Below the pieces are notes generated by a model. It saw only the letters and a program-made list of their open reading frames with translations, did no database searches and was not told the origin of the DNA. Shown here one piece after another: positions 26,206 through 34,541 of a stretch of 44,044 bases of DNA (positions within the stretch are counted from its first letter, which is position 1; each line of letters starts with the position of its first letter). The DNA comes from Collinsella sp. (lineage in GTDB: Bacteria; Actinomycetota; Coriobacteriia; Coriobacteriales; Coriobacteriaceae), in assembly GCA_019414445.1 (NCBI GenBank), contig DXMA01000019.1, positions 1-44,044 of the forward strand. The letters run 5' to 3'. The translations under genes and the position numbers were made by a program.

Positions 26206-27099
26206 CTAGAGCAAGGTGGCGCTAAAGCTGCGGACGTCCGTCTCGCCCGGCGCCAGCGTGATGGTGTTGACCTTGTGCTCAAAGACATCGTCCTCGGTGT
26301 CCATGGTGGTATGACCGGTCCAGGGCTCGAGCGCCACAAACGGAGCATCGTTGGCGGCAGACCACACGCCGATGTACTTAAAGCCCTCAAAGTCGATCTT
26401 GACGCCGTGGCCCGACTTGCGGCCGCGCAGTGTGAGCGTAGAGCCCGGAGTATCGGTGAACATGATGGCATCGTTATCGAAGCTGCGGTGCGTGATGGGC
26501 AGCACGTCCGAGTTATCGGGGGCCTTGTAGCTACCCTCGAACGTCATAAGACCGTCGGGCGTGATGATGGGAGCCTCGTTGGTCCAAGCCTCGGTAAACG
26601 CCAGCTCGTAATCCTCGAACGCCTCGTCTTCGGCACCGGGGGCGGGCACGTTGAATGCAGGATGACCGCCCACCGAGAACGGCAGGTCCACGTCGCCGGT
26701 GTTGGTGACGGCAAAAGTCTGGGTAAGCGTGGCGTCGCCGGTTAGGGCATAGGTCATGTTGAGCTTAAAGTGGAAGGGGAAAGCCTTGAGCGACTCGGGC
26801 GTATCGGTGATCTCGTAGGTGACGGACGAGCCGTCCTCGGAGACCTCGACCAGCTTGTGCTCGACGATGCGCGCGAGTCCGTGGCGCGGCATCTCGCAGG
26901 TGCCGGCCGCAGACGTCGCCGTGTTGTTGCGCAGCGAGCCCACAATGGGGAACAGAATGGGCGCGTGCTTGCCCCAAAAGGCCGGGTCGCCCTGCCACAG
27001 ATACTCGTTGCCGTTGAGGGCAAGGCTCGTGAGCTGGGCGCCCATGGAATCGATGGCCGCGGTAAGGCCGCCGCGCTTGATGGTAGTGACGGTGGACAT
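26206..27099 (-). CDS. Aldose 1-epimerase family protein (LACX/YihR-like)
   Basis: A 297-residue galactose-mutarotase-fold protein, expected to bind or epimerise a sugar at C1. Motifs include GAQLTSLALNGNEYLWQGD, HAPILFPIVGSLRNN, MPRHGLAR, FSVGGHPAFNVP and the C-terminal LEPWTGHTT. The two His in RHGLAR and GGHPAF and the late Glu in ALEPW match the aldose-epimerase active site; the wording is that of the LACX subgroup. The start at 27099 follows TTGGAGGAAG. It stands alone after an unknown membrane-protein gene; no sugar-pathway genes adjoin. Confidence 0.85.
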   Translation of the reverse strand: MSTVTTIKRGGLTAAIDSMGAQLTSLALNGNEYLWQGDPAFWGKHAPILFPIVGSLRNNTATSAAGTCEMPRHGLARIVEHKLVEVSEDGSSVTYEITDTPESLKAFPFHFKLNMTYALTGDATLTQTFAVTNTGDVDLPFSVGGHPAFNVPAPGAEDEAFEDYELAFTEAWTNEAPIITPDGLMTFEGSYKAPDNSDVLPITHRSFDNDAIMFTDTPGSTLTLRGRKSGHGVKIDFEGFKYIGVWSAANDAPFVALEPWTGHTTMDTEDDVFEHKVNTITLAPGETDVRSFSATLL

Positions 27100-27178
27100 G
27101 CTACTTCCTCCAATAGTAAACAACGGTGTCGAGGGCTATTGTCCCACTCTTGGCGGCGGGGTTGAGCGACAGGTGCAG

Positions 27179-28048
27179 TTATTGAGCAATAGCGTAAAGG
27201 TCAAACCCGCCCTGTGGCGTGCTATCGACCGTATCGGGCGCCTGTGAATTAAAGCTCACCGGAACCATGCGCTTTGAGGCGCGGTAACGCGTGCCGTCGG
27301 TGGCGACGGGCGGCTCATCGACCGTGAGCTCGTAGTCGCCGGGCTTGAGCTCGATACCGTCACCTTCGGAATTGACGTATTGATACTCGTCGATTGCTTG
27401 TCCCTTGAGCGTGCGACCCACGATATGGACGAGCATCTGGCTGTCGCCGCGGGCGGTGTCCCATGTCGCACCGTCCTTAACCTCGACCGACACATGCACC
27501 GAGCGCGTGCGGCTGAGCGATTGCTCGACAGACATCTCGACCTTGGCGGCGTCTTGGCGCTGCTGCTCGACATGACCCCAGATGCTGCCGATCGCCGAGC
27601 AAGCGATGACGCCGGCCATAAAGGCGATGAGAATGGGGCCGAGCGGAGAGCGACGGCCCGCGTCTTCCTCGCGAGCCAGGTTGGGGCGATGGGTGGGGGC
27701 GGGCGCCTGGGCACCCTGCGCGGGCACGTCGAGTATGCTGAAGGATGCCGTGCTGCCGGGGTCGATGGTATGGCGCGGCTGTGGGGTCTTTGCCGGCGAG
27801 ATCGACATATCAGCCGGCTCGCCGAGCGTGGCCGTGGCATCGGCCTTCGCCTCGTCGGCCTCGGCCTGGGCCCAAGCCTGTTCAAAGGTTAGGGGTTCGG
27901 CGGCATCGGAAGCGGCTTCAGGCTCGACACCGGCATCGTTGCCGGTCTCGTCCTCGTCGCTCGACACGTCACACGGCGCGGGCTCGTCCCACTCTTCGTC
28001 CGGAGCCTCGCCCTCGCTATACCACCATTCAAAGTTATCGATATCCAT
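27179..28048 (-). CDS. Unknown single-pass membrane protein with acidic N-terminal region
   Basis: I do not recognise this 289-residue protein. Residues 1-90 are acidic and low-complexity (many Glu, Asp, Ala), 91-135 are Pro-rich, one membrane helix lies at about 136-158 (LGPILIAFMAGVIACSAIGS), and 160-289 form a probably extracytoplasmic, beta-rich domain (VHVSVEVKDGATW, ELKPGDYELTVDEPP). The layout suggests a cytoplasmic disordered tail and an Ig-like outer domain. No enzyme motif is visible. AAGGGGGCG precedes the ATG at 28048. It lies 79 bases upstream of the epimerase gene. Confidence 0.75.
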   Translation of the reverse strand: MDIDNFEWWYSEGEAPDEEWDEPAPCDVSSDEDETGNDAGVEPEAASDAAEPLTFEQAWAQAEADEAKADATATLGEPADMSISPAKTPQPRHTIDPGSTASFSILDVPAQGAQAPAPTHRPNLAREEDAGRRSPLGPILIAFMAGVIACSAIGSIWGHVEQQRQDAAKVEMSVEQSLSRTRSVHVSVEVKDGATWDTARGDSQMLVHIVGRTLKGQAIDEYQYVNSEGDGIELKPGDYELTVDEPPVATDGTRYRASKRMVPVSFNSQAPDTVDSTPQGGFDLYAIAQ

Positions 28049-28132
28049 ACGGGGCGCCCCCTTGGCCTCGCAAATAAACACTTGCTAGCCTTATACCCCC
28101 AGATGACACGGGAGCTCGCCGGCACAGACAGG

Positions 28133-28198
28133 AAAAGCGTCACAACATTCGAGGCTTTTCCTCGTTTTCGAGATTTTCATCGAATGTTGTGACGGTTT
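28133..28198. repeat. Imperfect-palindrome repeat family B, copy 1
   Basis: CGTCACAACATTCGA (28138-28152) and TCGAATGTTGTGACG (28180-28194) are perfect 15-bp arms. The centre carries a small CTCG-TTTT-CGAG hairpin. The 5' flank AAAAGCGTC could instead pair with the internal GAGGCTTTT. It lies in the 398-base gap between the unknown membrane gene and lysR, which holds three repeats and no gene. Confidence 0.8.
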
Positions 28199-28218
28199 GG
28201 GCGGCAGCCACGCCGCGA

Positions 28219-28249
28219 ATGTGACAAAGGGACTGTCCCTTTGTCACAT
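28219..28249. repeat. 31-bp palindrome family A, copy 1
   Basis: ATGTGACAAAGGGAC and its exact reverse complement flank one central T. This is the most perfect of four copies (others at 34599, 36059 and 40953) and the only one not at a gene's stop codon. It lies between two family-B copies. Confidence 0.85.
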
Positions 28250-28279
28250 GGATGGGTTGCAATCTTCTCCCTAGGCAGA

Positions 28280-28345
28280 AAAACCGTCCCAACATTCGAC
28301 GGTTTTCATCGTTTTTGAGTTTTTCGTCGAATGTTGGGACGGTTT
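28280..28345. repeat. Imperfect-palindrome repeat family B, copy 2
   Basis: AAACCGTCCCAACATTCGAC (28281-28300) is the exact complement of 28326-28345, a 20-bp perfect stem. Relative to copy 1 the stem has a compensated change (CAC/GTG to CCC/GGG). The alternative inner stem AAAACCGTC/GACGGTTTT is also perfect. It ends about 100 bases before lysR. Confidence 0.8.
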
Positions 28346-28446
28346 AGTGGCCCATACGCCCCAAACCGTCCAAACAGCACCGCAAGTTCCGAGGGAAACG
28401 TGGGAGAATAAAATCTGATTACGCCGTAGCGCAGGAAGGACTATCC

Positions 28447-29343
28447 ATGGATATCAGCCGGTTTGGCGAGTTTGTGATCCTCGCGCAGTCACGCACCTTC
28501 CTCGATGCCGCCGACCTGCTCTTTATGTCGCAGTCGACGCTCTCCAAGCACATCATGGGCATGGAGCGCGAGCTCGGTCGCAAACTTATCGACCGCACGC
28601 AACGCCATGTGACGCTCACGCCGCAGGGCGAGACGTTCCTCGTCTATGCACAGAAGATCGCCACGCTGCAGCATCGCTACCTCGCCGCGCTCCGCAGCGA
28701 TCAGACCGCGCCCACCGAGCACATCACCGTGGGCTCGATCCCCATCATGGCACCCTACGGCATCACCGATGCCGTGATTGATTTTCAGCAGGCAAGCCCC
28801 AGCTATCAGGTAGAGCTTATCGAGGGCGAGGGCGATAGGCTCAAGCAGATGCTCCTGCGCGAGGACATCGACCTTGCGTTTATCCGCGACGCGGGCACCG
28901 ACGAGCCCGAGTTCAAGAAGATCCCCTTTACAAGCGACCGCCTGGTGGCGGTGCTGCCGACAGAGCACATGCTCGCCCGCCGCGACCGCATCGAGATCGG
29001 CGACCTGCGCGACGAGAACTTTCTCATGCTGCCGCAGGGCTCCTTTGTGAGCGACCTCGTGGTGAGCCTTTGCTCCGAGGCCGGGTTCTCCCCGCGAATC
29101 ACCTTTACCGGCAAGCGCGCCGAGAACATCATCTCGCTCGTGGCGCGCGGTGCCGGCGTGTCGCTGCTCATGCGCAAGCCAGCCGAGTCGCTCGCCGGCG
29201 GCAAGGTGGCACTCGTGGACATCGACCCCGCGATAACAACCGAGGTCAAAATTCTGCTTAAACGCGGACGCACCCAGCCGCAAACCGTCGTCTCGTTTAT
29301 CGGCTATCTCCCCTACCGCGAGCTCTTGCAAAGCGCTGAGTAG
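28447..29343 (+). CDS. LysR-family transcriptional regulator
   Basis: A 298-residue regulator. The N-terminal winged helix is clear (residues about 1-60: LDAADLLFMSQSTLSKHIMGMERELGRKLIDR), followed by a linker helix and a periplasmic-binding-like effector domain (ITVGSIPIMAPYGITDAVIDFQ, DLAFIRDAG, LVAVLPTEHMLA). The start at 28447 follows AGGAAGG. It faces the PTS/ceramidase-like operon tail to tail across a shared terminator. Whether it controls that operon is unknown; neither the usual divergent arrangement nor a divergent partner is present. Confidence 0.92.
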   Translation: MDISRFGEFVILAQSRTFLDAADLLFMSQSTLSKHIMGMERELGRKLIDRTQRHVTLTPQGETFLVYAQKIATLQHRYLAALRSDQTAPTEHITVGSIPIMAPYGITDAVIDFQQASPSYQVELIEGEGDRLKQMLLREDIDLAFIRDAGTDEPEFKKIPFTSDRLVAVLPTEHMLARRDRIEIGDLRDENFLMLPQGSFVSDLVVSLCSEAGFSPRITFTGKRAENIISLVARGAGVSLLMRKPAESLAGGKVALVDIDPAITTEVKILLKRGRTQPQTVVSFIGYLPYRELLQSAE

Positions 29344-29357
29344 CAAATGTAAAAAAG

Positions 29358-29395
29358 AACCGTCGCAAAGAGGCATTCCCTTTGCGACGGTTTGT
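29358..29395. terminator. Bidirectional terminator between lysR and PTS gene
   Basis: AACCGTCGCAAAG (29358-29370) and CTTTGCGACGGTT (29380-29392) form a perfect 13-bp stem. The plus strand continues TTTGTT and the minus strand ends in TTCTTTTTT, so it can serve both convergent genes. Its CAAAG/CTTTG core resembles repeat family A. Confidence 0.85.
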
Positions 29396-29402
29396 TGAGA
29401 CG

Positions 29403-30845
29403 CTAATCGACCTTGACGTTGAGGGAAGCGCCGCCCTCGTCCTTCTTGGGACCCAACACGCATGCGGCGATGAGGGCCAGGATAAAGGCAATCACGCCGG
29501 AGGAAACAAGGCCGATAAAGCCCGTGTCGATGCCAGCGGGGTTGATGAAGCTCGGGAAGCCAAGCGGGCCGGAAGCGCCAAAGGAGTAGAGCTTGGCACC
29601 CATGAGGCCGGCAACGGCGCCGCCAACACCGGCGGAGAGGAAAGTCGCCCACATAAGGCGCTTGCGGGGCAGCAGGATGGCGTAGAGCGCGGGCTCGTTG
29701 ACACCGAAGATTGAGGAAACCAGGGCGGGCACGTTGACCTCGGCGTTCTCCTCGCCGTTCTTGGTGCGGATGACCATGCCAAGCACGGCGCCGGCGATGG
29801 CGCAGCCGCCAGCATAGACGAGCGGGTTGATGAGATCATAGCCATAGGTGGCGACATCGAGGAACCACAGCGGGATGATGCCCCAGTGCAGACCGAACAT
29901 CACGAGCAGGCTCCAGAAGGTGCCGATAACAAAGCCGGCGATGGCGGGCTGGAAGCTGATGAGGGCAAGGATGATCTGGGCAACGATGTTGGAGAGAACC
30001 GTCATGACCGGGCCGATGACGACGAGGCCGAGGATGCCGCAGATAAAGAGCGTGAGGATGTTAGCGAAGAACGAGCTCACGACGGCAGGCAGGATGTTAA
30101 CAAAGAACTTGTGCACCTTAGCAGCAACCCATACCACAAAGATGGCGGGCAGGATCGTGGAGGCGTAGCTCTGCATAACCAGGGGGATACCAAAGATATC
30201 GCCGTAGACGTTGGACTCAAAGATGGTTCCGGTACCGATGGTGTAGAGCGGATCGGCGCCGGTGAGTGCCACGAGCGTAGGATACACGAGGATGCCGCCG
30301 AGCGCCATGCCCATGACGGGCTTGAGGCCAAACTTTTTGGCCGACGTCCAGCCGATAATCAGCGGGAAGTAGTAGAAGACGGAGTCGCCGATAGCGGAGA
30401 GCACCACGTAGGTATTGCTGTCTTTGGCGAGCCAGCCGGCCACGCTCGCGAGCGCGAGCATCGACTTGATAAAGCCGCCGGCCATGAGCACGCCCAGTAC
30501 CGGCTGCAGGATCTCGGAGATCACCGCGAGCAGACGCGAGAACGGATCGCCCTTCTTGACGTTGTCGCCCTCGTCAATGTCGAGCGCGGGCTGCATGTCA
30601 AAGCCGCCGATCTGGACGAGGTCGTTGTAGACGGCCTCCACGGTGGAGCCGATCACGACCTGGTACTGGCCACCGGCCTGAATGACGTCGACAACGCCCT
30701 TGGCTGCCTTGAGCTCCTCGGTCTGAGCCTTGGACTCGTCCTTGAGATGAAAGCGCAGGCGCGTGATGCAGTGGCTCACGTCCTTAACGTTTTCTTTACC
30801 GCCAATCTTTGCGATGATCTCATCGCAAAGCTGCTGGTATTTCAT
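29403..30845 (-). CDS. PTS transporter subunit EIIBC (glucose/beta-glucoside/sucrose-trehalose superfamily)
   Basis: Takes up and phosphorylates a sugar. The EIIB domain (1-90) has its phosphocysteine in VSHCITRLRF (Cys26). The EIIC domain follows from about residue 105 with some ten membrane segments; LAVISEILQPVLGVLMAGG, GWTSAKKFGLKPVMGMALGG, HWGIIPLWF and GVNEPALYAILLP are typical of this family. The EIIA domain that many homologues carry at the C-terminus is absent, and none is encoded nearby, so EIIA must come from elsewhere. It is the last gene downstream of two ceramidase-like genes, 182 bases after the nearest. AAAAAGGAGG precedes the ATG. Confidence 0.9.
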   Translation of the reverse strand: MKYQQLCDEIIAKIGGKENVKDVSHCITRLRFHLKDESKAQTEELKAAKGVVDVIQAGGQYQVVIGSTVEAVYNDLVQIGGFDMQPALDIDEGDNVKKGDPFSRLLAVISEILQPVLGVLMAGGFIKSMLALASVAGWLAKDSNTYVVLSAIGDSVFYYFPLIIGWTSAKKFGLKPVMGMALGGILVYPTLVALTGADPLYTIGTGTIFESNVYGDIFGIPLVMQSYASTILPAIFVVWVAAKVHKFFVNILPAVVSSFFANILTLFICGILGLVVIGPVMTVLSNIVAQIILALISFQPAIAGFVIGTFWSLLVMFGLHWGIIPLWFLDVATYGYDLINPLVYAGGCAIAGAVLGMVIRTKNGEENAEVNVPALVSSIFGVNEPALYAILLPRKRLMWATFLSAGVGGAVAGLMGAKLYSFGASGPLGFPSFINPAGIDTGFIGLVSSGVIAFILALIAACVLGPKKDEGGASLNVKVD

Positions 30846-30978
30846 GGTTCCTCCTTTTTCGGGGTTGAGGCCGCAAAGTTCGCCTTCTCTTAGTCGACGT
30901 CAATTGAGCGAAGCGTTGGGCCCCGATCTGGAAATCCGCGACCGCATGTACGGCCGGGACACGGGATAACGGTTTAAC

Positions 30979-31016
30979 ACCGGGGGTCATTTTCCCTATG
31001 AGAGCATGCCCCCGGT
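30979..31016. other. Hairpin between ceramidase-like gene and PTS gene
   Basis: ACCGGGGG (30979-30986) pairs with CCCCCGGT (31009-31016) across a 22-base loop, 12 bases past the upstream gene's stop codon. There is no T-run, so it may be an intra-operon processing or stability element. Confidence 0.4.
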
Positions 31017-31027
31017 CGGGCGCCGCG

Positions 31028-32143
31028 CTACTGCGCACTAATTCCTCCGAGCAGGCGTGAAGTCTGGCAGAACTTGTCGCAGAGAACCTCGGGCTCGCCC
31101 TTGGGAATCTGGGTGCGCTCGGTCTCAAACGAAAGACCGTACTCGCGCGCCGGAAGGAAATACTCAAAGTAGCCGTTGGTGTAGCCGCAGACGATGCCCT
31201 GGACCGGGCACTCATGCTTCATGCGGATGCCGAGGTCGCTGCCGAGTTCGCTGGGGAATACAAAGAGGTGCAGACCGCCGAGACTGATCACGGCGCACTT
31301 GAGCGTGAGGCTGAAGTCGTCGTGCGCCACGGTGTGGTAGAAGGTCTGGGGAAAGATGCGGTCGAGCACGACCTCCTGGGTGAGCTCGATCTTGGAAATC
31401 GCCTCGGCCAGACCGTCGGACACGCGCTCCACCTCGGGAATGCCGCGGCCCTGGCGGAAGTTGCGGTCGCTGCAGTCACCTGCGGCGCCAACTACCATGG
31501 CCGGATAGTAGCCCAGGCTGGGAGCGAGCTTTTTGCCGGTGAGACCGGCGAGCTCGCTCGTGAGCTCCGTGCAGTCGGGACCCACACAGGCGGAGTGGAC
31601 CGCCCAGTTGACAAAGCCCGCAAAGGGCTTGTTGTCCTCATCGAAAAACGAGACCACGATCACCTCGTTGTCGGCGAGCTCGCCGGGGATGATACGGTTG
31701 TCGTAGAAGCCGGTAACGACCTGCTTGCCCATGCGCGCGGTGGCCGGACGTGCGTTGGCGCGGCACTCCTCGAACATCCGGCAGATGGTGTCGAGCATCC
31801 AGCGGTAGTAGTTCTCGTCGAACTTGCCCGTCCACCAGCTGCGATGGTAGGCAACGATCGAGGTATGGTCGTGGGTGGCCGAGAGCAAAACGCAATCGCG
31901 GTCGATCCCGTAGCGTGCATGGAGGAGCGTCTTGACCTCCTCGGCCATCTCCTCCTCAAACTCCAACACGTCGGCGTTAAAGAGAAAGACCTCGCGCTCG
32001 CCTTGGCCAAAGAGCAGTGCGTTGGCAAAGACATCGTCATGGATGGCCGTGGCGGGCTCCATGCGGTTGGGAAGGTTGCGGTACCCGATAAGGTAGACAT
32101 CGCCCGTGGGCGTAATCTTTTGGCGTGCGCATCCGATATTCAC
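31028..32143 (-). CDS. Neutral/alkaline ceramidase N-terminal domain-like protein 1
   Basis: A 371-residue protein resembling the catalytic domain of neutral ceramidase, which hydrolyses the amide of N-acyl sphingoid bases. Family features are the N-terminal CARQKITPTG and IGY, the metal-binding SATHDHTS (family STHTHSG), NWAVHSACVG (second metal His) and GAAGDCSD (family VGDxSPN). No signal peptide is present and the C-terminal Ig-like domain of secreted ceramidases is missing, so it is probably cytoplasmic with another amide or ester substrate. It lies in tandem with a second member 24 bases upstream and precedes a PTS gene. Confidence 0.72.
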   Translation of the reverse strand: MNIGCARQKITPTGDVYLIGYRNLPNRMEPATAIHDDVFANALLFGQGEREVFLFNADVLEFEEEMAEEVKTLLHARYGIDRDCVLLSATHDHTSIVAYHRSWWTGKFDENYYRWMLDTICRMFEECRANARPATARMGKQVVTGFYDNRIIPGELADNEVIVVSFFDEDNKPFAGFVNWAVHSACVGPDCTELTSELAGLTGKKLAPSLGYYPAMVVGAAGDCSDRNFRQGRGIPEVERVSDGLAEAISKIELTQEVVLDRIFPQTFYHTVAHDDFSLTLKCAVISLGGLHLFVFPSELGSDLGIRMKHECPVQGIVCGYTNGYFEYFLPAREYGLSFETERTQIPKGEPEVLCDKFCQTSRLLGGISAQ

Positions 32144-32167
32144 AGTGCACTCCTTTCTGGGCCGCTG

Positions 32168-33403
32168 CTACAGGGCGGCAAGGATAGTATCGAGAAGATG
32201 CTCATGGGCTCCCTGGGCAAACCCGGAGTTCATGGCCTCGTAGGTGATCTTTTGGTAGGCATCGGGGGCGGGCAGGTACTTGGCGCCGCCGTTGACGAGT
32301 GTGGCCAGCAGCACGCGGCCGGGATGCGCCTGGCGCACGGCCGCGCCAAAGGAGCTCGCGACCTCGGGCTCGACGCCCACCAGGCGCATGTCGCCAAGGC
32401 CCAGAAACGAGACCCTCGTGGAGACGGTGCCCGCGGGCACAAAGCTATAGCCCGTGTGCGGGGCGAGGCTGTGGAAGTCCGCACGCTCCTGGGCGGGCAG
32501 GACCACGTCGATCGAACGGGCGGAAAGGGCGCTCACGACGGGCTCCGCGGCATCGAGCGCTTGGACGATCGCCCTGCCGAGGGCGCTTCCCTGCTGATGC
32601 AACATGCGATAACCGTCCTCGTGCGCGTCCTCCTGTGCGAGTGTGCCCGCGGCATCGAACGTCACGGTCACGGCGCGCTCGCGGGGAGCCTGGTCACCGG
32701 CCGCGCCGGTGAGCATGAGACACACGCCGCCGCGGTCGCGCTCGACCATGCCGGCGGCAAAACCAAAGAGGTCACCCGAGACCACGCGCTCGCCCTCGGA
32801 CGTGCGCGACTTGTCGAGCACCGAGGACTGCACATCGGCCGCGGCGACCACGGCGATGATGCCACCACCTGCATCGACCATGAGCACGATGGGCATCGCA
32901 TGGTCTGAGAAACCCTCGTCGTTGTCGCCAAGCCACCAACCGGCCGGCGTCTCCACGTCGCGGTTGACGTTGACGGGGCAGCTGCCCTGGGCACACTCAA
33001 TCCGCGCAGGCATCATGCCGCCCATTGCCTCGGCGACGGCGCGCTCGACGGCGTTCACGATGGCGGCAAGATAGCGCTCGTTGCGCTCGCGCTCCCCATT
33101 GCTCTTAAGGTGCTCCGGCGTGCGCACATGCGGAGCCGAGAAGGTGTGCGTGGGAACGATCCAAGCATAGGGCGGCCTGCAGCCGCACGCCGCCTCAACT
33201 GCGTCCTCGAGGCGCGCCTGCAGCGCCGGCGCGATCGAAGTGAGCTCGAGGTTGACAATGCAAATGCGCCCGGAGGCACACTCCAAAACCAGGGCGCGGG
33301 CACAGAGCGGATGGCGCTCCATGGTAAAGCCGTCGTACGGGAGAACTCCGTCGAGCCCGATCCTCGCCTTGCCTGCGCCGGCCAAAAGCTCCTGCGCTTC
33401 CAT
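32168..33403 (-). CDS. Neutral/alkaline ceramidase N-terminal domain-like protein 2
   Basis: A 411-residue paralogue of the next gene. Visible are GAGKARIGLDG, VPTHTFSAPH (family THTHSGP, with the second His replaced by Phe), MLTGAAGDQAPRE (the GD motif) and an otherwise shared fold pattern (LGLGDMRLVGVEPEVASSFG). The conserved N-x-A-x-H segment of its neighbour is not evident, so its metal site may be incomplete and the pair could work as a heteromer. The start at 33403 follows AAAGGAGA. It carries no signal peptide. Confidence 0.6.
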   Translation of the reverse strand: MEAQELLAGAGKARIGLDGVLPYDGFTMERHPLCARALVLECASGRICIVNLELTSIAPALQARLEDAVEAACGCRPPYAWIVPTHTFSAPHVRTPEHLKSNGERERNERYLAAIVNAVERAVAEAMGGMMPARIECAQGSCPVNVNRDVETPAGWWLGDNDEGFSDHAMPIVLMVDAGGGIIAVVAAADVQSSVLDKSRTSEGERVVSGDLFGFAAGMVERDRGGVCLMLTGAAGDQAPRERAVTVTFDAAGTLAQEDAHEDGYRMLHQQGSALGRAIVQALDAAEPVVSALSARSIDVVLPAQERADFHSLAPHTGYSFVPAGTVSTRVSFLGLGDMRLVGVEPEVASSFGAAVRQAHPGRVLLATLVNGGAKYLPAPDAYQKITYEAMNSGFAQGAHEHLLDTILAAL

Positions 33404-33444
33404 GCGTGTCTCCTTTCCCCGTCTTTCCTCGGTATCTCTACCCG

Positions 33445-34479
33445 CTATTCGATGCCGTACAGACGCTGGGCCGTCTCGCCCAGCATGAGGCGCTTGGCCT
33501 CGTCGCTCACCGGCGCCGCGTTGACGCAGGCCACGCCTTCTGTGAGCCACTCGCGCCTGACCGGGTAGCTCGTGCCAAAGACGATGTGGTCGGCACCGAG
33601 CACCTCCACGGCGCACGAGAGCAGCGTGGGGCCCCAGGGCTGGGCGTGCGACATGTCAAAGAAAATGTTCTTCTCCAGGCGCACCGAGACGGTCTCGGTG
33701 TCTACCTGGAAGCGGCCGGACGCATCCGGGCGCTTGGGACCGTGCGGCAGGAGCATCTCCTTAAAGGCAAAGTAGGCGCCACCGAGCATGGAATGAACCA
33801 TGCGCACGTTGGGGTAGCGTTCGAAGAAGTCGCCAAAAATCTCGCGGCCGATGGCCGTGGTCTGGTCCACGCAGCGGCCGTAGGAGCGGCGCAGGTTGTC
33901 GTAGGCCAAAAGCGAGGCGTTCTCCACCGGCACGGGCACATGGTGCACGTAGGCCGTCACGCCGCGCTCGTTGAGGTGCTCAAAGAAGCTCGCATAGACA
34001 GGGTCATCCAGATAGCGCTCGCCGTAGTGGGCGCAGAGCTGCACGCCGGCAAAGCCCTCGTCCAAGCGACGATCGAGCTCGGCGAGGTTGGCCTTGGTGC
34101 CAAAGGGAGGCACGGCAACGAGCGGGATCAGGCGGCCATCCGAGGCCGCGGCGTCTGCCGCCATGCCATCGTTAAAGCGGCGGCACATGTCGAGCGACAT
34201 CCACTCATGGCAGCCTGGGAGCTTGAGGATGGCCTTGTCCACGCCGGCCTCGTCCATATCGGCCAGGCGCTTGGCCAGAGTGTAGTCGCCCTGGATGTAG
34301 TTGAGGCCCGGGGCGCCTGAGGGCTTCTCGATTACAATCTGGCGCTTGCCAGCAGGGTTTACGGCAACGCGCCCCTCGGTGTTGTACTCACGGGGAACCT
34401 CGGAGAGAAACTGCTCGCATAGGGCATCATCAGTAAAGATACGCTCGTCGAACCAGTAGGAATTTGCATCGATAATCAT
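33445..34479 (-). CDS. Amidohydrolase_2-like TIM-barrel protein lacking usual metal ligands
   Basis: A 344-residue protein resembling the ACMSD/gamma-resorcylate decarboxylase group. Matching segments are IPLVAVPPFG, GVQLCAHYGERYLDDPVYASFFEHL, YVHHVPV (His179/180), NVRMVHSMLGGAYFAFKEM (His229), ADHIVFGTSYPVRREW and LMLGETAQRLYGI. The N-terminal HxH ligand pair is replaced by N-S-Y (IIDANSYWFDE), and the catalytic Asp of FGTDYP is Ser304. Such a protein may be metal-free or have a new activity. The start at 34479 follows AAAGGCGG. It is first in a four-gene run with the ceramidase-like proteins and PTS. Confidence 0.75.
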   Translation of the reverse strand: MIIDANSYWFDERIFTDDALCEQFLSEVPREYNTEGRVAVNPAGKRQIVIEKPSGAPGLNYIQGDYTLAKRLADMDEAGVDKAILKLPGCHEWMSLDMCRRFNDGMAADAAASDGRLIPLVAVPPFGTKANLAELDRRLDEGFAGVQLCAHYGERYLDDPVYASFFEHLNERGVTAYVHHVPVPVENASLLAYDNLRRSYGRCVDQTTAIGREIFGDFFERYPNVRMVHSMLGGAYFAFKEMLLPHGPKRPDASGRFQVDTETVSVRLEKNIFFDMSHAQPWGPTLLSCAVEVLGADHIVFGTSYPVRREWLTEGVACVNAAPVSDEAKRLMLGETAQRLYGIE

Positions 34480-34541
34480 GGGTTGGGTCCGCCTTTCGCT
34501 TTTGACACCGTCATTGTAAAAAGCGAAGGCACGGGATATCA

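Noticed and set aside
30846..31027. Antiterminator (RAT/LicT-type) leader before the PTS gene
   Set aside because: The only hairpin lies right after the upstream stop codon and lacks a terminator T-run; no BglG-type antiterminator gene is present.
33445..34479. Straight call as gamma-resorcylate decarboxylase linked to the UbiD locus
   Set aside because: The metal ligands of that family are missing, and the gene belongs to a separate transcription unit beyond the ATPase gene.
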